Below, piece after piece: positions 20,416 to 29,162 of a DNA stretch of 64,000 nt (the stretch's first letter is position 1; each line of letters begins with the position of its first letter). Both the position numbers and the translations under genes were made by a program. Source of the stretch: Prevotella sp. E13-27 (GTDB lineage: Bacteria; Bacteroidota; Bacteroidia; Bacteroidales; Bacteroidaceae); assembly GCF_023217965.1 (NCBI RefSeq), contig NZ_JALPSC010000002.1:1667356-1731355 (forward strand). Direction: 5' to 3'. The notes beneath the pieces were generated by a model. That model ran no database searches, had not been told where the DNA came from, and saw only the letters and a program-made list of their open reading frames with translations.

Positions 20416-20423
20416 TACCTTTG
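20416..20423 (+). promoter_or_regulatory. -7 box (TACCTTTG) for tRNA-Arg
   Basis: Preceded by TTTG 20 bp upstream (-33 element), 43 bp before the tRNA 5' end. Confidence 0.65.
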
Positions 20424-20465
20424 CACTCGCTTTTAAGGAAACAACACTTAAAACGCAGGAACGGA

Positions 20466-20539
20466 GGTTCCGTAGCTCAACTGAATAGAGCATCTGACTA
20501 CGGATCAGAAGGTTGTGGGTTTGAATCCCGCCGGAATCA
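20466..20539 (+). tRNA. tRNA-Arg (anticodon ACG)
   Basis: Cloverleaf by eye: acceptor GGTTCCG/CGGAATC (one G-T pair), D arm GCTCAACTGAATAGAGC, anticodon stem TCTGA/TCAGA with loop CTACGGA giving anticodon ACG, and T arm GTGGGTTTGAATCCCGC (the outermost pair is G-C). The CCA end is not encoded. Followed by a hairpin terminator. Confidence 0.95.
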
Positions 20540-20543
20540 CAAG

Positions 20544-20569
20544 AGAGAGGTTTAAGACCTCTCTTTTTT
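20544..20569 (+). terminator. Terminator after tRNA-Arg
   Basis: Stem AGAGAGG/CCTCTCT with a 7-nt loop followed by a T run, 4 nt after the tRNA. Confidence 0.8.
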
Positions 20570-20631
20570 CGTATATATGCTATTCCTATAAAATAATTAC
20601 CTAAAAAGTTGTAAGACACAACAACTCCTTA

Positions 20632-20639
20632 TATCTTTG
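20632..20639 (+). promoter_or_regulatory. -7 box (TATCTTTG) for the LUD-domain gene
   Basis: TAnnTTTG with a TTG 20 bp upstream; 36 bp before the start at 20676. Confidence 0.6.
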
Positions 20640-20675
20640 CACCCATGAAACGTAATATGGAGGCTATGCATAACA

Positions 20676-21311
20676 ATGACACCACAGGAACAAAGAAATG
20701 AGCAGTTGGCTCAATCGATTATCAAGAACTTGAAGCGTCGTCATATAGAAGGTTTCTATTGCGCGACAGCAGGAGAGGGCGTGAGGAAAGTTTCTGAACT
20801 CATCGAGGACGGAAGTAGTGTGACATGGGGCGGTACAATGACAATCCGCGACCTGGGCATTCCGCAGTATCTCAGATGCCGTGGCACACTCGAGGTGCTT
20901 GACCGCGACCTCGCAGAAACGCCTGAAGAAAAACAAGCTATTTATCTAAGGGCTTTCTCTTCAGATGTCTATCTGTCAAGTGCTAATGCTATTTCTGAGG
21001 ATGGAGTCATTGTGAACATCGATGGCAATGGGAACCGTGTGGCTGCCATCACATGGGGACCGAAGAAGGTCATCTTCGTTATCGGCATGAATAAAGTGGC
21101 TCAAAATGTAGAGGCTGCACTTGCAAGAGCACGCAGCACGGCATCACCCATCAATGCAGCCCGCTTCGACATCAAGACACCTTGCCATACGGATGGTGTG
21201 TGCCATAATTGCAATTCGCCACAGTCTATCTGTAACTACGTCCACTTCCTCCGTAACTCCCCTCAAGGCCGACATATCGTAGTGTTAGTAGGTGAAAACC
21301 TTGGGTATTAA
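20676..21311 (+). CDS. LUD-domain protein (LutC/DUF162 type)
   Basis: 211 aa. The LUD domain (lactate utilisation family) is recognised by RNEQLAQSIIKNLKRRHIEG at the N-terminus, the glycine loop DGSSVTWGGTMTIRDLGIP, SSANAISEDGVIVNIDGNGN and RVAAITWGPKKVIFVIGMNK. The C-terminus has a cysteine cluster (CHTDGVCHNCNSPQSIC). Related proteins work with LutA/LutB in lactate oxidation, but many stand-alone copies in Bacteroidales have no assigned role and no lutAB partner is visible here. A plus-strand gene in an otherwise minus-strand block. Confidence 0.85.
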   Translation: MTPQEQRNEQLAQSIIKNLKRRHIEGFYCATAGEGVRKVSELIEDGSSVTWGGTMTIRDLGIPQYLRCRGTLEVLDRDLAETPEEKQAIYLRAFSSDVYLSSANAISEDGVIVNIDGNGNRVAAITWGPKKVIFVIGMNKVAQNVEAALARARSTASPINAARFDIKTPCHTDGVCHNCNSPQSICNYVHFLRNSPQGRHIVVLVGENLGY

Positions 21312-21352
21312 TGGCTCAACAAACTTTTTGACCTTAAGTCGAAGTTTTTCAA

Positions 21353-21655
21353 TCAGTCATAATATTCGATTTGCAATTCATGACTGACATCAAACTCACG
21401 GTTATCATCATAGAAATAAACCAGTCGTAGGCCGCGATAGACCGAAGGAACCTTCAGGACTTCCAGCAGATGCCACTTAGGTATGCCAAAGTCATAGGAA
21501 GAGCGATCAAGGATTATACGATTGGAGGTATAATCAAATTGATAGTAGCCACCACCTAAACACGAATCACCAGGCTTCAGAAGGTCTTTATGCTGATTGA
21601 CCATGCCGAGGCGGAAATAGCCATCCATTGTTATTATGAACTTGGGAAGAGTCAT
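21353..21655 (-). CDS. Conserved hypothetical protein
   Basis: 100 aa, no signal peptide or membrane segment. Opens with TLPKFIITMDGYFRLGMVNQ and continues with a glycine/aromatic stretch (DSCLGGGYYQFDYTSNRIIL) and DFGIPKWHLLEVLKVPSVYR. The residue pattern is that of a small beta-rich cytoplasmic protein. I recall similar short proteins in other Bacteroidales but no function or domain name. Plausible as a real gene because its composition is protein-like and it fills an otherwise empty gap. Confidence 0.65.
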   Translation of the reverse strand: MTLPKFIITMDGYFRLGMVNQHKDLLKPGDSCLGGGYYQFDYTSNRIILDRSSYDFGIPKWHLLEVLKVPSVYRGLRLVYFYDDNREFDVSHELQIEYYD

Positions 21656-21720
21656 GCTATGCCAAATAGTTCTATTTCAAAGACAAACGTTAAGCTGCCT
21701 GATACGCAGGCATCCAAGAT

Positions 21721-22344
21721 TCATCTGATGAAATTGGTCCTCAGTGGACTCTCCTGTTTAGGATGTCCTTCTTCACTGACATTGAGCTTACGAATCATCC
21801 ATGCCATGTTGCGCCCAAGTGTCCGCATGGTCTGCATGCCTTCCTCATCCTGAGCAGCCTGACCGGGTGTCTGTCCATACACCATGTTCCAGTATTGCGA
21901 GCTGACAACAGGCATGTTCAGAATAGTGAAATATTTATTCAGGCGGTCAAAGGATGCCGATGCGCCACCTCTGCGACAGGCTACCACGCTGGCACCTGGC
22001 TTGAACTTCAGTTCGTTTCCCAAAGAGTAGAACACGCGGTCGAGCAATGCACAGAGCGAGCCATTAGGACCACCATAATAGACTGGCGAGCCGATGACCA
22101 GTCCGTCGATACCATCCTTCACAGCTCTCCACACTTTATTATATAATTCATCGCGGAACGTACACCGCGCACCGCTACGTCCACACATACCACAGGCGAT
22201 ACAACCTTGCACAGCCATTTTGCCGATGCTGATGATTTGAGTATCAACACCTTCTTCGTTCAGGGTCTTTGCCACCTCGCTAAGAGCAGTAAACGTGTTT
22301 CCGTTTTCTCTGGGGCTACCATTAATCAACAACACCTTTGCCAT
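21721..22344 (-). CDS. Flavodoxin-fold NAD(P)H-dependent FMN reductase / iron-sulfur flavoprotein
   Basis: 207 aa. The FMN phosphate loop is at the N-terminus (LINGSPRENGNTFTAL). A cysteine motif CIACGMCGRSGARC (about 48-61) is typical of iron-sulfur flavoprotein-like members. GLVIGSPVYYGGPNGSLCAL and VACRRGGASASFDRLNKYF complete the fold. Such enzymes reduce free flavins or quinones; the substrate cannot be told. Monocistronic, with a -7 box at 22379-22386. Confidence 0.88.
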   Translation of the reverse strand: MAKVLLINGSPRENGNTFTALSEVAKTLNEEGVDTQIISIGKMAVQGCIACGMCGRSGARCTFRDELYNKVWRAVKDGIDGLVIGSPVYYGGPNGSLCALLDRVFYSLGNELKFKPGASVVACRRGGASASFDRLNKYFTILNMPVVSSQYWNMVYGQTPGQAAQDEEGMQTMRTLGRNMAWMIRKLNVSEEGHPKQESPLRTNFIR

Positions 22345-22378
22345 ATATTCAAATCTTAATTAATCAATATTTCGTGCA

Positions 22379-22386
22379 CAAAGATA
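22379..22386 (-). promoter_or_regulatory. -7 box (TATCTTTG) for the flavodoxin-fold reductase
   Basis: TAnnTTTG match on the minus strand, about 34 bp upstream of the start at 22344. Confidence 0.55.
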
Positions 22387-22450
22387 GTTATTATTCGGTA
22401 AAAACAAGCAAAAATGCAACATTATATTACTGCACGCTAAACACAAACGA

Positions 22451-23857
22451 TTACTGCCCAATGGCTTGTCTGTATTCCAATAGTTTGCTCTGATAGTTGG
22501 CAAAGGCATCGGTATGCTTGTCACAGGACTGCTGATAGAGCAACTGCGCTTCGAGTAGGTCAGACATGCGCGAGGTGCCTGCACGATAGTAGTCACGATT
22601 AAGACGCAGATTTTCCTCAGCCTGTTCAATGCTGCGCTGAGCTAGCTGCAATTGCTGGTAGGACTCCTCTACCCCATTCCATGCGTTCTGCATGCGTATC
22701 TGCAGAAGCTTGGCATTATCCTCTAACTGCTCCTGAGCCTTCTGGTATTCTATCTTACGGCGCTTGATGGCGTGGGAGCCGCCCCACCAGTCGGAGATGG
22801 GAACGCTCACGGTGGCAAACACCATACCAAATGTGTGGTCTTTATCCATAAGGTTATGGTAGTTATATCCTGCACCAATGGCAACAGATGGCAGATTCTG
22901 GCCAACGGCCATTCTCTTCTGAAGGCGTGTGGCTTCTACCTGTTTGTCAAGCAACTGGTATTCAGCTGTTCCCGATAGTGCCTGCTGGTGGTCTTGCTTG
23001 CTAACCATTGGCGAAGCAACACTTGTCTGATAACTTATAGCAAACGATGTGTCACGAAGTCCACAGTATTGCGACAACAGAAGGCGCACGATGGAGATGC
23101 CGTTCTGAAGCTTAAGGCGCTGACTCTCTATGCCGTTCTGGCGCAGTTGTACCTGCAAAAGGTCGTTGCGCATTGCCAAGCCTGCACGCACAGCCACTTC
23201 AACATCTTTATGGATACCACTGAGAAGCGTATCAACAGCATCGATGGTCTTCATCTTCTCCTGCAGCGATGCCAACTGCCAGAAGTATTGCTCGGCTGTT
23301 CTTTCCACCTCGTTTTCTGACAACTGCAACTGCAGACGGCTCACATCCTCGCCAACCTTGGCCAGCTTGTTTCCGTTGACAATCTGTCCGCCAACGAACA
23401 CGGGCTGAACAGCCATGAGCGAGCCAATGGTACCATTCTTCATCATCGAGATGCTGATGGGACTACTCAAGGCAGCAAGAGCCTCAACGGGAAGCATTTT
23501 CGCCAGACTGGCTCCCAACTCAGGCGAGATGCTCTCTGAAGGATTGATGGTGGTTTGCGCCATTCCCTTGTTGGCATTAAACCAGAGGCCAGTGCCACTG
23601 ATGTTGGGAAAGAACTTGGTAAAAGTCTCCTTACGCTGTTGCTGAGCAGCCTCGATGCCATGCTGGGCAGAGCGGATGGCGATGTTGTTATGGAGGGCAG
23701 AGTCCTTGAGCTGATCAAGGGTAAGGCCCGCCCCCATCCCATTCTTTGCAAGCAAAGCGTCGCAAGCGCCGAGCGCCCCAAGGGAGGGGTGATTGGTTAC
23801 TTGGGCTTGCACGGACAATGCCGACAGAAGTGCGAAAAATATAAATAGAATCTTCAT
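22451..23857 (-). CDS. TolC-family outer membrane efflux protein
   Basis: 468 aa, last gene of the RND operon. Signal peptide MKILFIFFALLSALSVQAQ, then two outer membrane efflux (OEP) repeats: LTLDQLKDSALHNNIAIRSA and, half-way, QKRMAVGQNLPSVAIGAGYN; long alpha-helical stretches (RLNRDYYRAGTSRMSDLLEA) form the periplasmic tunnel. Between the signal peptide and LTLDQL sits an unusual insert of about 24 residues (SLGALGACDALLAKNGMGAG). It is encoded by GC-rich repeat-like DNA and looks like a captured interspersed repeat. It starts 7 bp after the pump gene. Confidence 0.92.
   Translation of the reverse strand: MKILFIFFALLSALSVQAQVTNHPSLGALGACDALLAKNGMGAGLTLDQLKDSALHNNIAIRSAQHGIEAAQQQRKETFTKFFPNISGTGLWFNANKGMAQTTINPSESISPELGASLAKMLPVEALAALSSPISISMMKNGTIGSLMAVQPVFVGGQIVNGNKLAKVGEDVSRLQLQLSENEVERTAEQYFWQLASLQEKMKTIDAVDTLLSGIHKDVEVAVRAGLAMRNDLLQVQLRQNGIESQRLKLQNGISIVRLLLSQYCGLRDTSFAISYQTSVASPMVSKQDHQQALSGTAEYQLLDKQVEATRLQKRMAVGQNLPSVAIGAGYNYHNLMDKDHTFGMVFATVSVPISDWWGGSHAIKRRKIEYQKAQEQLEDNAKLLQIRMQNAWNGVEESYQQLQLAQRSIEQAEENLRLNRDYYRAGTSRMSDLLEAQLLYQQSCDKHTDAFANYQSKLLEYRQAIGQ
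23723..23797. repeat. GC-rich interspersed repeat inside the tolC-like gene
   Basis: C-rich/G-rich stretch (CCCGCCCCCATCCCATTC ... CGCCCCAAGGGAGGGG) translated in frame as the insert after the signal peptide. It differs sharply in composition from the rest of the gene. Confidence 0.55.
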
Positions 23858-23864
23858 CGTTTTA

Positions 23865-26800
23865 TTAAAGTTTTGGGTTTTGACTATCTTCAGCCCCTCC
23901 CCTCGTGAGGGGGTTGGGGTGGGCCTTCACTTTCCAATAAATTACTGGCAGCATGGTGACTACCATGATGAGCGAGCCGATGCCACCTGCGAAGATGGTG
24001 ACACCCACGGGCATCCAGAACGAGGACTGGGCGATAATCATCGGCACCACACCAACGGCAGTGGTAGCTGTGGTGAGGAAGATAGGCACCATGCGACGCT
24101 TACCAGCCTCATAAGCAGCCTGCTTCACAACTTTGCTCTCACCTCTCACCTCTAACCTCTCACCTCTTAAAACATTGTTTGCATGCTCGAAGATGAGTAT
24201 CTCGTTACGCATGATCATACCCATGAGCGTGATGACACCCATGATGGAGGTCAGACCGAGCATGCGGTCCATCAGCCCGAGGCCTATCAGCGCACCAGGA
24301 ATCATGAGTCCGAGGGCAGCAATGCAGACGAGCGTGATGCCATACTTCTTGAAGTTGAACAGCAGGAAGAAGAACACGATAATCATCGAGATGGCCACGC
24401 CACCGACAATCTGAGGAATAGACTCCTTGTTGTACTCTATCTCGCCACCCACCTCAGCACGGACGCCTTCTGGCAAGTCAATCTCGTTAAGCATGATGTC
24501 GGCCACACGCGTCTCTACAGGAGCAGCATAGACACCCTGAGCGAACTGAGCCGTAACCGTGATGCAGCGCTCACCGCCACGATGCATGATGCGGCTCTCC
24601 GTCCACTGGGGTTGCACCTTGGCAATCTGTCTTAATGGCACCGTGGTGTTTGATGAGAGGTGAGAGGCGATAGGTGAGAGGTTAGAGCCAACCATCGTCA
24701 TGGGTGTGGCGATGCCTAGGTTCTCTACCTCCGAGAAGTCCATGCTGGCTGTGTCTTTCACCACTATAGGCATCTCGTAGTCGCCAGACCACACTTGTCC
24801 TACACGCAGGTCGCCAGTAGCGCTGCTGAGAGCCAATGATGCTGTGGCACGAGTGATGCCCATTTGTGAAGAAGCCACAGGATCGAGCGCCACATTAACT
24901 ATTGGATAAGGCTGCATGTAGTCGGTATGCACCCACTCCAGCTCGGGCATCTGGCGCATGCGGTCCATCAGTCGCTCTGCCACCACGTGCAGCGAGTCAA
25001 GGTCTTCGCCATAGAAACGATATTCCAGTTCGGGCACCATCAGATAGTCGAGACGCTTGAAGCGCACGTAGGCCTCAGGAAAAGCCTCGCTGAGCATGGG
25101 CTGATAGCGTGCCAGCAGTTCAAGCGTAGCATCCTGCGAAGTGGTGTTGACAATGAGTTGGGCAAAGTTCTTGCCTGCCATCTGAGGCGCGTAGCACACC
25201 ATGAAACGTGGCGACGAGCAGCCCATAAAAGTGGTGATGCACTTCACCTGTTCGTCACGTTCCAGAACATGGCGCACGGAATCTGCCACCACACGCGCAT
25301 CGGCCAGTCCCTTGCCGTCAGGAAGGAATATCTCCACGGCAAACTGGTCGCGGTCGGCATATGGGAACTGACGTATCTTCAGTGTCGTAACAATCACACT
25401 CGACAGTAATATCACACCTATGCCTCCACAGATGGTAAGCCATGGGCGACGGAAAGTGAAGTCGAGCACATGGTCGTAGGTGCGCTGCACCCATTTAGTG
25501 ATGGCGTTGCCTCCTGTCTTCACCTTATCGGGTTTGATAATCAGCACCTCAAGGAACGGTATGACCATCACAGCCAGGAAGAGCGACACCATCAGGTTTA
25601 TAGTGACAGTCCATGGGAAAGCCTCAATAGCATCATGGAAGGCTCCCTTCATGGTGATTAGCAGAGGGAAGAAGATGACGCTGATACACAGCGTGGCCAG
25701 CATCATCGGCATGAAATACTGACGGGCTGAGTCGATGGCAGCGCGCTTAGGTTCGTAGCCCTTACCCAAATACTCCAGATAGCCGTCTATGACCACGATA
25801 GAGTTATCTACCACCATTCCCAGCACTACTATGAGCGCAGCCAAGGTCACAGTGTTGAGCTCAATGCCCACCATATACATTATAGCCACTGATATAAAAG
25901 TGCTCAGCGGAACAGTAATTGCTGCCACGATGGCACTTCTCAGTGGGAACAGCACCATCATAACAAGAATTATGATGAGCATTGAGATGAGCAGGTCGCG
26001 CAGGAAGTCTGTGACACTCATACTCACCACCTTAGGCTGGTCGGCTATTCGGGTCAGCGTGACGTCATCGGGCAGTTCTGTTGCACGATAATCGTTGAGC
26101 ACACGGTCCACATCCTTACCATACTGCACAATGTTATTTCCAGGATTCATCTCAAGCGAGAGCAATATGCAGCGATGACCGTCCTGCTCTATGTATCCGC
26201 CAGAGGTATCATATTCGCGCACCACACGAGCCACATCGCGAACACGCACCACCTTGCCCGTCACAGGGTCGCTATAGACTATCTGGTTAGCAATCTCCTC
26301 CTCAGAGTTCTCAGTAGCCTCAACATGTATAGGAGTCTGCTGACGGTCGGTATTTATGCTGCCACTCATGGTGGTCAGGCCCTGGGCCTGCAACTGCGTG
26401 AAGAGCATCTGCTGTCCTATGCCGTAGGCCTGTAGGCGCTGACGATCTATATACAGCGAGATCTGTTCTTTCTGTTCGCCGAACACCTTGACATTGGCCA
26501 CCGAGGGGATGCGGCGCAGTCTATCGCCCAACTGGTCGGTATAGCCTTTCAGCTCGCGGTAGCTGCGCTCAGGACTCTCAATGGCTATGAGCAGCGCCGA
26601 CGTGTTGCCGAAGTCGTCGTTGGCGATAAGCGCCAACACTCCACTGGGCAACTGTTGTTTGAAGAGATTCAGGCCGTGCTTTATCTTCGACCACACCTCG
26701 TCCTTATTGTTCACATCATCGTTAAGTTCCACCATGACTATACACATGCCGTTCTGCGACTGCGTGGTGGTCTTGTTGCGCTTCACCTCCTTGAAGGTGA

Positions 26801-27023
26801 AGAGATAGCGCTCCAGCGGACGCGCCACCTGCTGCTCCACCTCCTCGCTGGTGGCACCAGGATAGACTGCTACTACCACACCCTGACGGATGGTGGCCTG
26901 TGGGAACTCATCTTTCGGCATATCCCACATACCGAAGATGCCCATCACAAACAGTATGCCCACGATGAGCAACGATATCGAGTAATGCTCCAATGGCCAT
27001 CGGAGCCAATTATAGTTTCTCAT
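23865..27023 (-). CDS. RND-family multidrug/efflux inner membrane pump
   Basis: 1052 aa. Twelve-TM resistance-nodulation-division permease driven by proton motive force. N-terminal TM1 (HYSISLLIVGILFVMGIFGM), TM2-TM6 region (FLRDLLISMLIIILVMMVLF, LAALIVVLGMVVDNSIVVID with the conserved D of RND pumps) and the C-terminal repeat (SIMGVITLMGMIMRNEILIF). The porter domains are on both sides. Three repeat-derived peptides interrupt it: LSPIASHLSSN (about 779-790), GERLEVRGES (about 952-962) and HPNPLTRGG near the C-terminus. It is second in the adaptor-pump-TolC operon; the substrate is unknown. Confidence 0.94.
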   Translation of the reverse strand: MRNYNWLRWPLEHYSISLLIVGILFVMGIFGMWDMPKDEFPQATIRQGVVVAVYPGATSEEVEQQVARPLERYLFTFKEVKRNKTTTQSQNGMCIVMVELNDDVNNKDEVWSKIKHGLNLFKQQLPSGVLALIANDDFGNTSALLIAIESPERSYRELKGYTDQLGDRLRRIPSVANVKVFGEQKEQISLYIDRQRLQAYGIGQQMLFTQLQAQGLTTMSGSINTDRQQTPIHVEATENSEEEIANQIVYSDPVTGKVVRVRDVARVVREYDTSGGYIEQDGHRCILLSLEMNPGNNIVQYGKDVDRVLNDYRATELPDDVTLTRIADQPKVVSMSVTDFLRDLLISMLIIILVMMVLFPLRSAIVAAITVPLSTFISVAIMYMVGIELNTVTLAALIVVLGMVVDNSIVVIDGYLEYLGKGYEPKRAAIDSARQYFMPMMLATLCISVIFFPLLITMKGAFHDAIEAFPWTVTINLMVSLFLAVMVIPFLEVLIIKPDKVKTGGNAITKWVQRTYDHVLDFTFRRPWLTICGGIGVILLSSVIVTTLKIRQFPYADRDQFAVEIFLPDGKGLADARVVADSVRHVLERDEQVKCITTFMGCSSPRFMVCYAPQMAGKNFAQLIVNTTSQDATLELLARYQPMLSEAFPEAYVRFKRLDYLMVPELEYRFYGEDLDSLHVVAERLMDRMRQMPELEWVHTDYMQPYPIVNVALDPVASSQMGITRATASLALSSATGDLRVGQVWSGDYEMPIVVKDTASMDFSEVENLGIATPMTMVGSNLSPIASHLSSNTTVPLRQIAKVQPQWTESRIMHRGGERCITVTAQFAQGVYAAPVETRVADIMLNEIDLPEGVRAEVGGEIEYNKESIPQIVGGVAISMIIVFFFLLFNFKKYGITLVCIAALGLMIPGALIGLGLMDRMLGLTSIMGVITLMGMIMRNEILIFEHANNVLRGERLEVRGESKVVKQAAYEAGKRRMVPIFLTTATTAVGVVPMIIAQSSFWMPVGVTIFAGGIGSLIMVVTMLPVIYWKVKAHPNPLTRGGAEDSQNPKL
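23897..23930. repeat. GC-rich interspersed repeat at the 3' end of the RND pump gene
   Basis: CCCCTCGTGAGGGGGTTGGG palindromic C/G-run motif, translated as HPNPLTRGG in the pump C-terminus. Confidence 0.55.
24138..24176. repeat. 7-mer tandem repeat (CTCACCT) inside the RND pump gene
   Basis: CTCACCT/CTAACCT units repeated about five times, in frame, giving RGERLEVRGE in the protein. The same 7-mers recur at 24650-24690 in the opposite orientation. Confidence 0.75.
24650..24690. repeat. 7-mer tandem repeat (GAGGTGA) inside the RND pump gene, inverted copy
   Basis: GAGAGGTGAGAGGCGATAGG then TGAGAGGTTAGAG, translated as LSPIASHLSS. Forms an inverted pair with 24138-24176. Confidence 0.7.
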
Positions 27024-27057
27024 AACAATTCATTTGTAGCAATTCTTCACTCTTCAC

Positions 27058-28119
27058 TTAAAAAACAACCTTTGTTCCTTCGCTCAGTTTCTGATATCCC
27101 TCTGTAACTATGCGTCCGCCCTCGCCTATGCCATCGGTGATGACAATGCGGTTGCCCATAGTCTCGCCAGTAGTAACTATCGAGCGATGAGCCGTGCTGT
27201 CGTTGCTGATTGTCCAAACGAACAGACTGCCATCGGCCTTTCGCTGAACAGCTGTAATGGGTGTAAGGTAACTACTCCCCTCGCCCTTAAAGTTCCCCTC
27301 GCCCTTTGGAGAGGGGTTAGGGGTGAGGCCAGGGATGGGGGTGAGGTTTACGCTGGCCACCATGCCTGGCAACAGCTTCCGCTCGCCGTTTGCAACATTT
27401 ATTCTTATATCATAGGTGTGCGTGAGTGCATCGGCCTGCACGCCCTTCTCTACCCTACCGCCTGCGAAACTGCCGTTGATGGCCTCTACCTTTATAACAG
27501 AAGAGGTGTTTGCACCAATTCCGCTTATTTCCGCCTCAGGAATAGACACCTTTACCTTTACTGAAGATATATCAAGGATGCTTACCACAGCCTGTGATGG
27601 CAATGCTGTCTCACCAGCACCTATCATACGCTTGCCTATTACTCCGCTCACTGGAGCCACAAGCTTACAGTCTGCCAGATTCTTCTTGGCCACCTCCAGT
27701 TGCGACTTTGCCTGTGCCACCTTGCTCTGTATCTCCACCCACTGCACCTCGGGCAGCGATCCATTGTCGTGCAACATCTTGAATCGCTCCAAGGCATCGT
27801 TGGCCTGTGCCATCTGTGCCTCGGCACCACTCAACAGGTTGCGTGCTTGCGTGTCATCAATCTCAGCTATCAGCTGACCCTTGCTCACCATCTGGCCTTC
27901 GCTCACCAGCATGCGCTTCACCACGCCCATGCCCGTAAAGCTCACCGCAGTAGCCTCACGTTCCTCCACTATACCCACATAAGTCTGTCCGTTGCTACTC
28001 GTGACTATCTGTGCCACCTCTGTTTTAACTCTAATAGGAGCCTTAGCGTCTTGTTCCTGTTTGCTTGTACAGCTGCATATCAGCATCACGCTCAGCAGCA
28101 TCAAAATACTCTTATTCAT
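27058..28119 (-). CDS. RND efflux periplasmic adaptor (membrane fusion) lipoprotein
   Basis: 353 aa, first gene of the efflux operon. Lipoprotein signal MKSILMLLSVMLICSC-type (reads MNKSILMLLSVMLICSC). The lipoyl/hairpin region has MLVSEGQMVSKGQLIAEIDD and KKNLADCKLVAPVSGVIGKR, followed by a beta-barrel and a membrane-proximal domain (DGIGEGGRIVTEGYQKLSEG). Around residues 258-280 it contains LTPNPSPKGEGNFKGEG, a well known type of Bacteroidetes repeat-derived insertion. It links the pump to the TolC-like channel. -7 box at 28145-28152. Confidence 0.93.
   Translation of the reverse strand: MNKSILMLLSVMLICSCTSKQEQDAKAPIRVKTEVAQIVTSSNGQTYVGIVEEREATAVSFTGMGVVKRMLVSEGQMVSKGQLIAEIDDTQARNLLSGAEAQMAQANDALERFKMLHDNGSLPEVQWVEIQSKVAQAKSQLEVAKKNLADCKLVAPVSGVIGKRMIGAGETALPSQAVVSILDISSVKVKVSIPEAEISGIGANTSSVIKVEAINGSFAGGRVEKGVQADALTHTYDIRINVANGERKLLPGMVASVNLTPIPGLTPNPSPKGEGNFKGEGSSYLTPITAVQRKADGSLFVWTISNDSTAHRSIVTTGETMGNRIVITDGIGEGGRIVTEGYQKLSEGTKVVF
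27270..27345. repeat. Interspersed 'NPSPKGEG' repeat inside the adaptor gene
   Basis: CCCCTCGCCCTTTGGAGAGG with a duplicated CCTCGCCCTT half, translated as LTPNPSPKGEGNFKGEG. Repeats of this type are scattered in and between genes of Bacteroidetes (from memory of such genomes). Confidence 0.7.
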
Positions 28120-28144
28120 GTATCACTATGTTTGTTTTTGGTGG

Positions 28145-28152
28145 CAAAGGTA
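28145..28152 (-). promoter_or_regulatory. -7 box (TACCTTTG) for the RND operon
   Basis: Minus-strand TAnnTTTG match 26 bp upstream of the adaptor start. Confidence 0.6.
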
Positions 28153-28271
28153 ACACGAAATCAAACATAACCAACGTTTCATTTAACCTATTTTATTACT
28201 AATTTTACACAATAAGGCGAAATCAAACATTAACAATATCAAATAAAACATCATTTCCGCAGATTTTTGAC

Positions 28272-28279
28272 TACTTTTG
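28272..28279 (+). promoter_or_regulatory. -7 box (TACTTTTG) for the AraC-family gene
   Basis: Only 4 bp before the ATG at 28284, so the transcript would start at or next to the start codon (leaderless) unless a later start is used. Confidence 0.5.
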
Positions 28280-28283
28280 CAAC

Positions 28284-29162
28284 ATGAAACAGCAGGAAGA
28301 GATTACATTTCAGACATTGGCCAACAATGATGATATCCAGCTGGGCTATCTTGACAACGATATAGCCATAGTGGATAGCATACAGCAGTTTACGCAGATA
28401 AGCGCGGCCCACGTAACGATGAACTCCATAGTGATCTGTACCAAGGGCAAGGTGCTGGCGCAGATGAACGGCAAACAGATGGAGTTGCACCAGAATCAGG
28501 TGGCTGTGGTGCCGCAAAATGTAACGGTGACCGACGTTATGGTGAGTCCCGACTTCGACCTGAAGGGACTGTTTCTAACCAATCGCATACTGCGCAGTTT
28601 TCTTCGTGAGAAGATAAACATCTGGAATGACATGATGTACATACAGCGCCAACACATCGTTTCAATGGACGAAGACGAGATACTCTTCTACACCCACTTC
28701 TACGACATGTTGACGCTGGCAATCGAGCGTGGCACAGACAACCCCTATCACACTGAGGTAATCGAGGCGTTGCTGCGTTCGGCCATCCTCGGCCTTTGTG
28801 GTGCAATGAAGACGATGCTCCCTGCAGTTGACCATGACATCAGTTCTACTGACGGACACTTCCAGCGGTTCCTCGACCTGCTGCACTCTACCAAGGTGAA
28901 GCACCGCCCAGTAGAAGCCTACGCCAACGACCTTTGCATATCGCCCAAATACCTCACAGCTATATGCAAGAAGAACTCTGGCAAGACGGCCAATGAGTGG
29001 ATAACAGAACACGTGCTGGAGGACATACGCTACTATCTGAAGCATACCGACCTCAGCATCAAGCAGATTTGTGACCACTTAGGTTTCCCCAATCCATCGT
29101 TCTTCGGTAAGTACGTCAAGGATCATTTCGGCATGACGCCATTGAGATTAAGAAACAGCTGA
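28284..29162 (+). CDS. AraC-family transcriptional regulator
   Basis: 292 aa. The N-terminal cupin-like sensor half contains MNSIVICTKGKVLAQMNGKQ and VAVVPQNVTVTDVMVSPDFD. The C-terminal AraC/XylS domain has two helix-turn-helices: AYANDLCISPKYLTAICKKN and LSIKQICDHLGFPNPSFFGK, ending YVKDHFGMTPLRLRNS. It is transcribed divergently from the RND operon with about 160 bp between, which makes it the likely regulator of that operon in response to a small ligand. The ligand is unknown. Confidence 0.93.
   Translation: MKQQEEITFQTLANNDDIQLGYLDNDIAIVDSIQQFTQISAAHVTMNSIVICTKGKVLAQMNGKQMELHQNQVAVVPQNVTVTDVMVSPDFDLKGLFLTNRILRSFLREKINIWNDMMYIQRQHIVSMDEDEILFYTHFYDMLTLAIERGTDNPYHTEVIEALLRSAILGLCGAMKTMLPAVDHDISSTDGHFQRFLDLLHSTKVKHRPVEAYANDLCISPKYLTAICKKNSGKTANEWITEHVLEDIRYYLKHTDLSIKQICDHLGFPNPSFFGKYVKDHFGMTPLRLRNS

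Noticed and set aside
20326..20619. N-terminal extension of the GH25 frame to 20619
   Set aside because: It would read antisense through tRNA-Arg and its promoter; the lipoprotein start at 20325 with its own -7 box is better.
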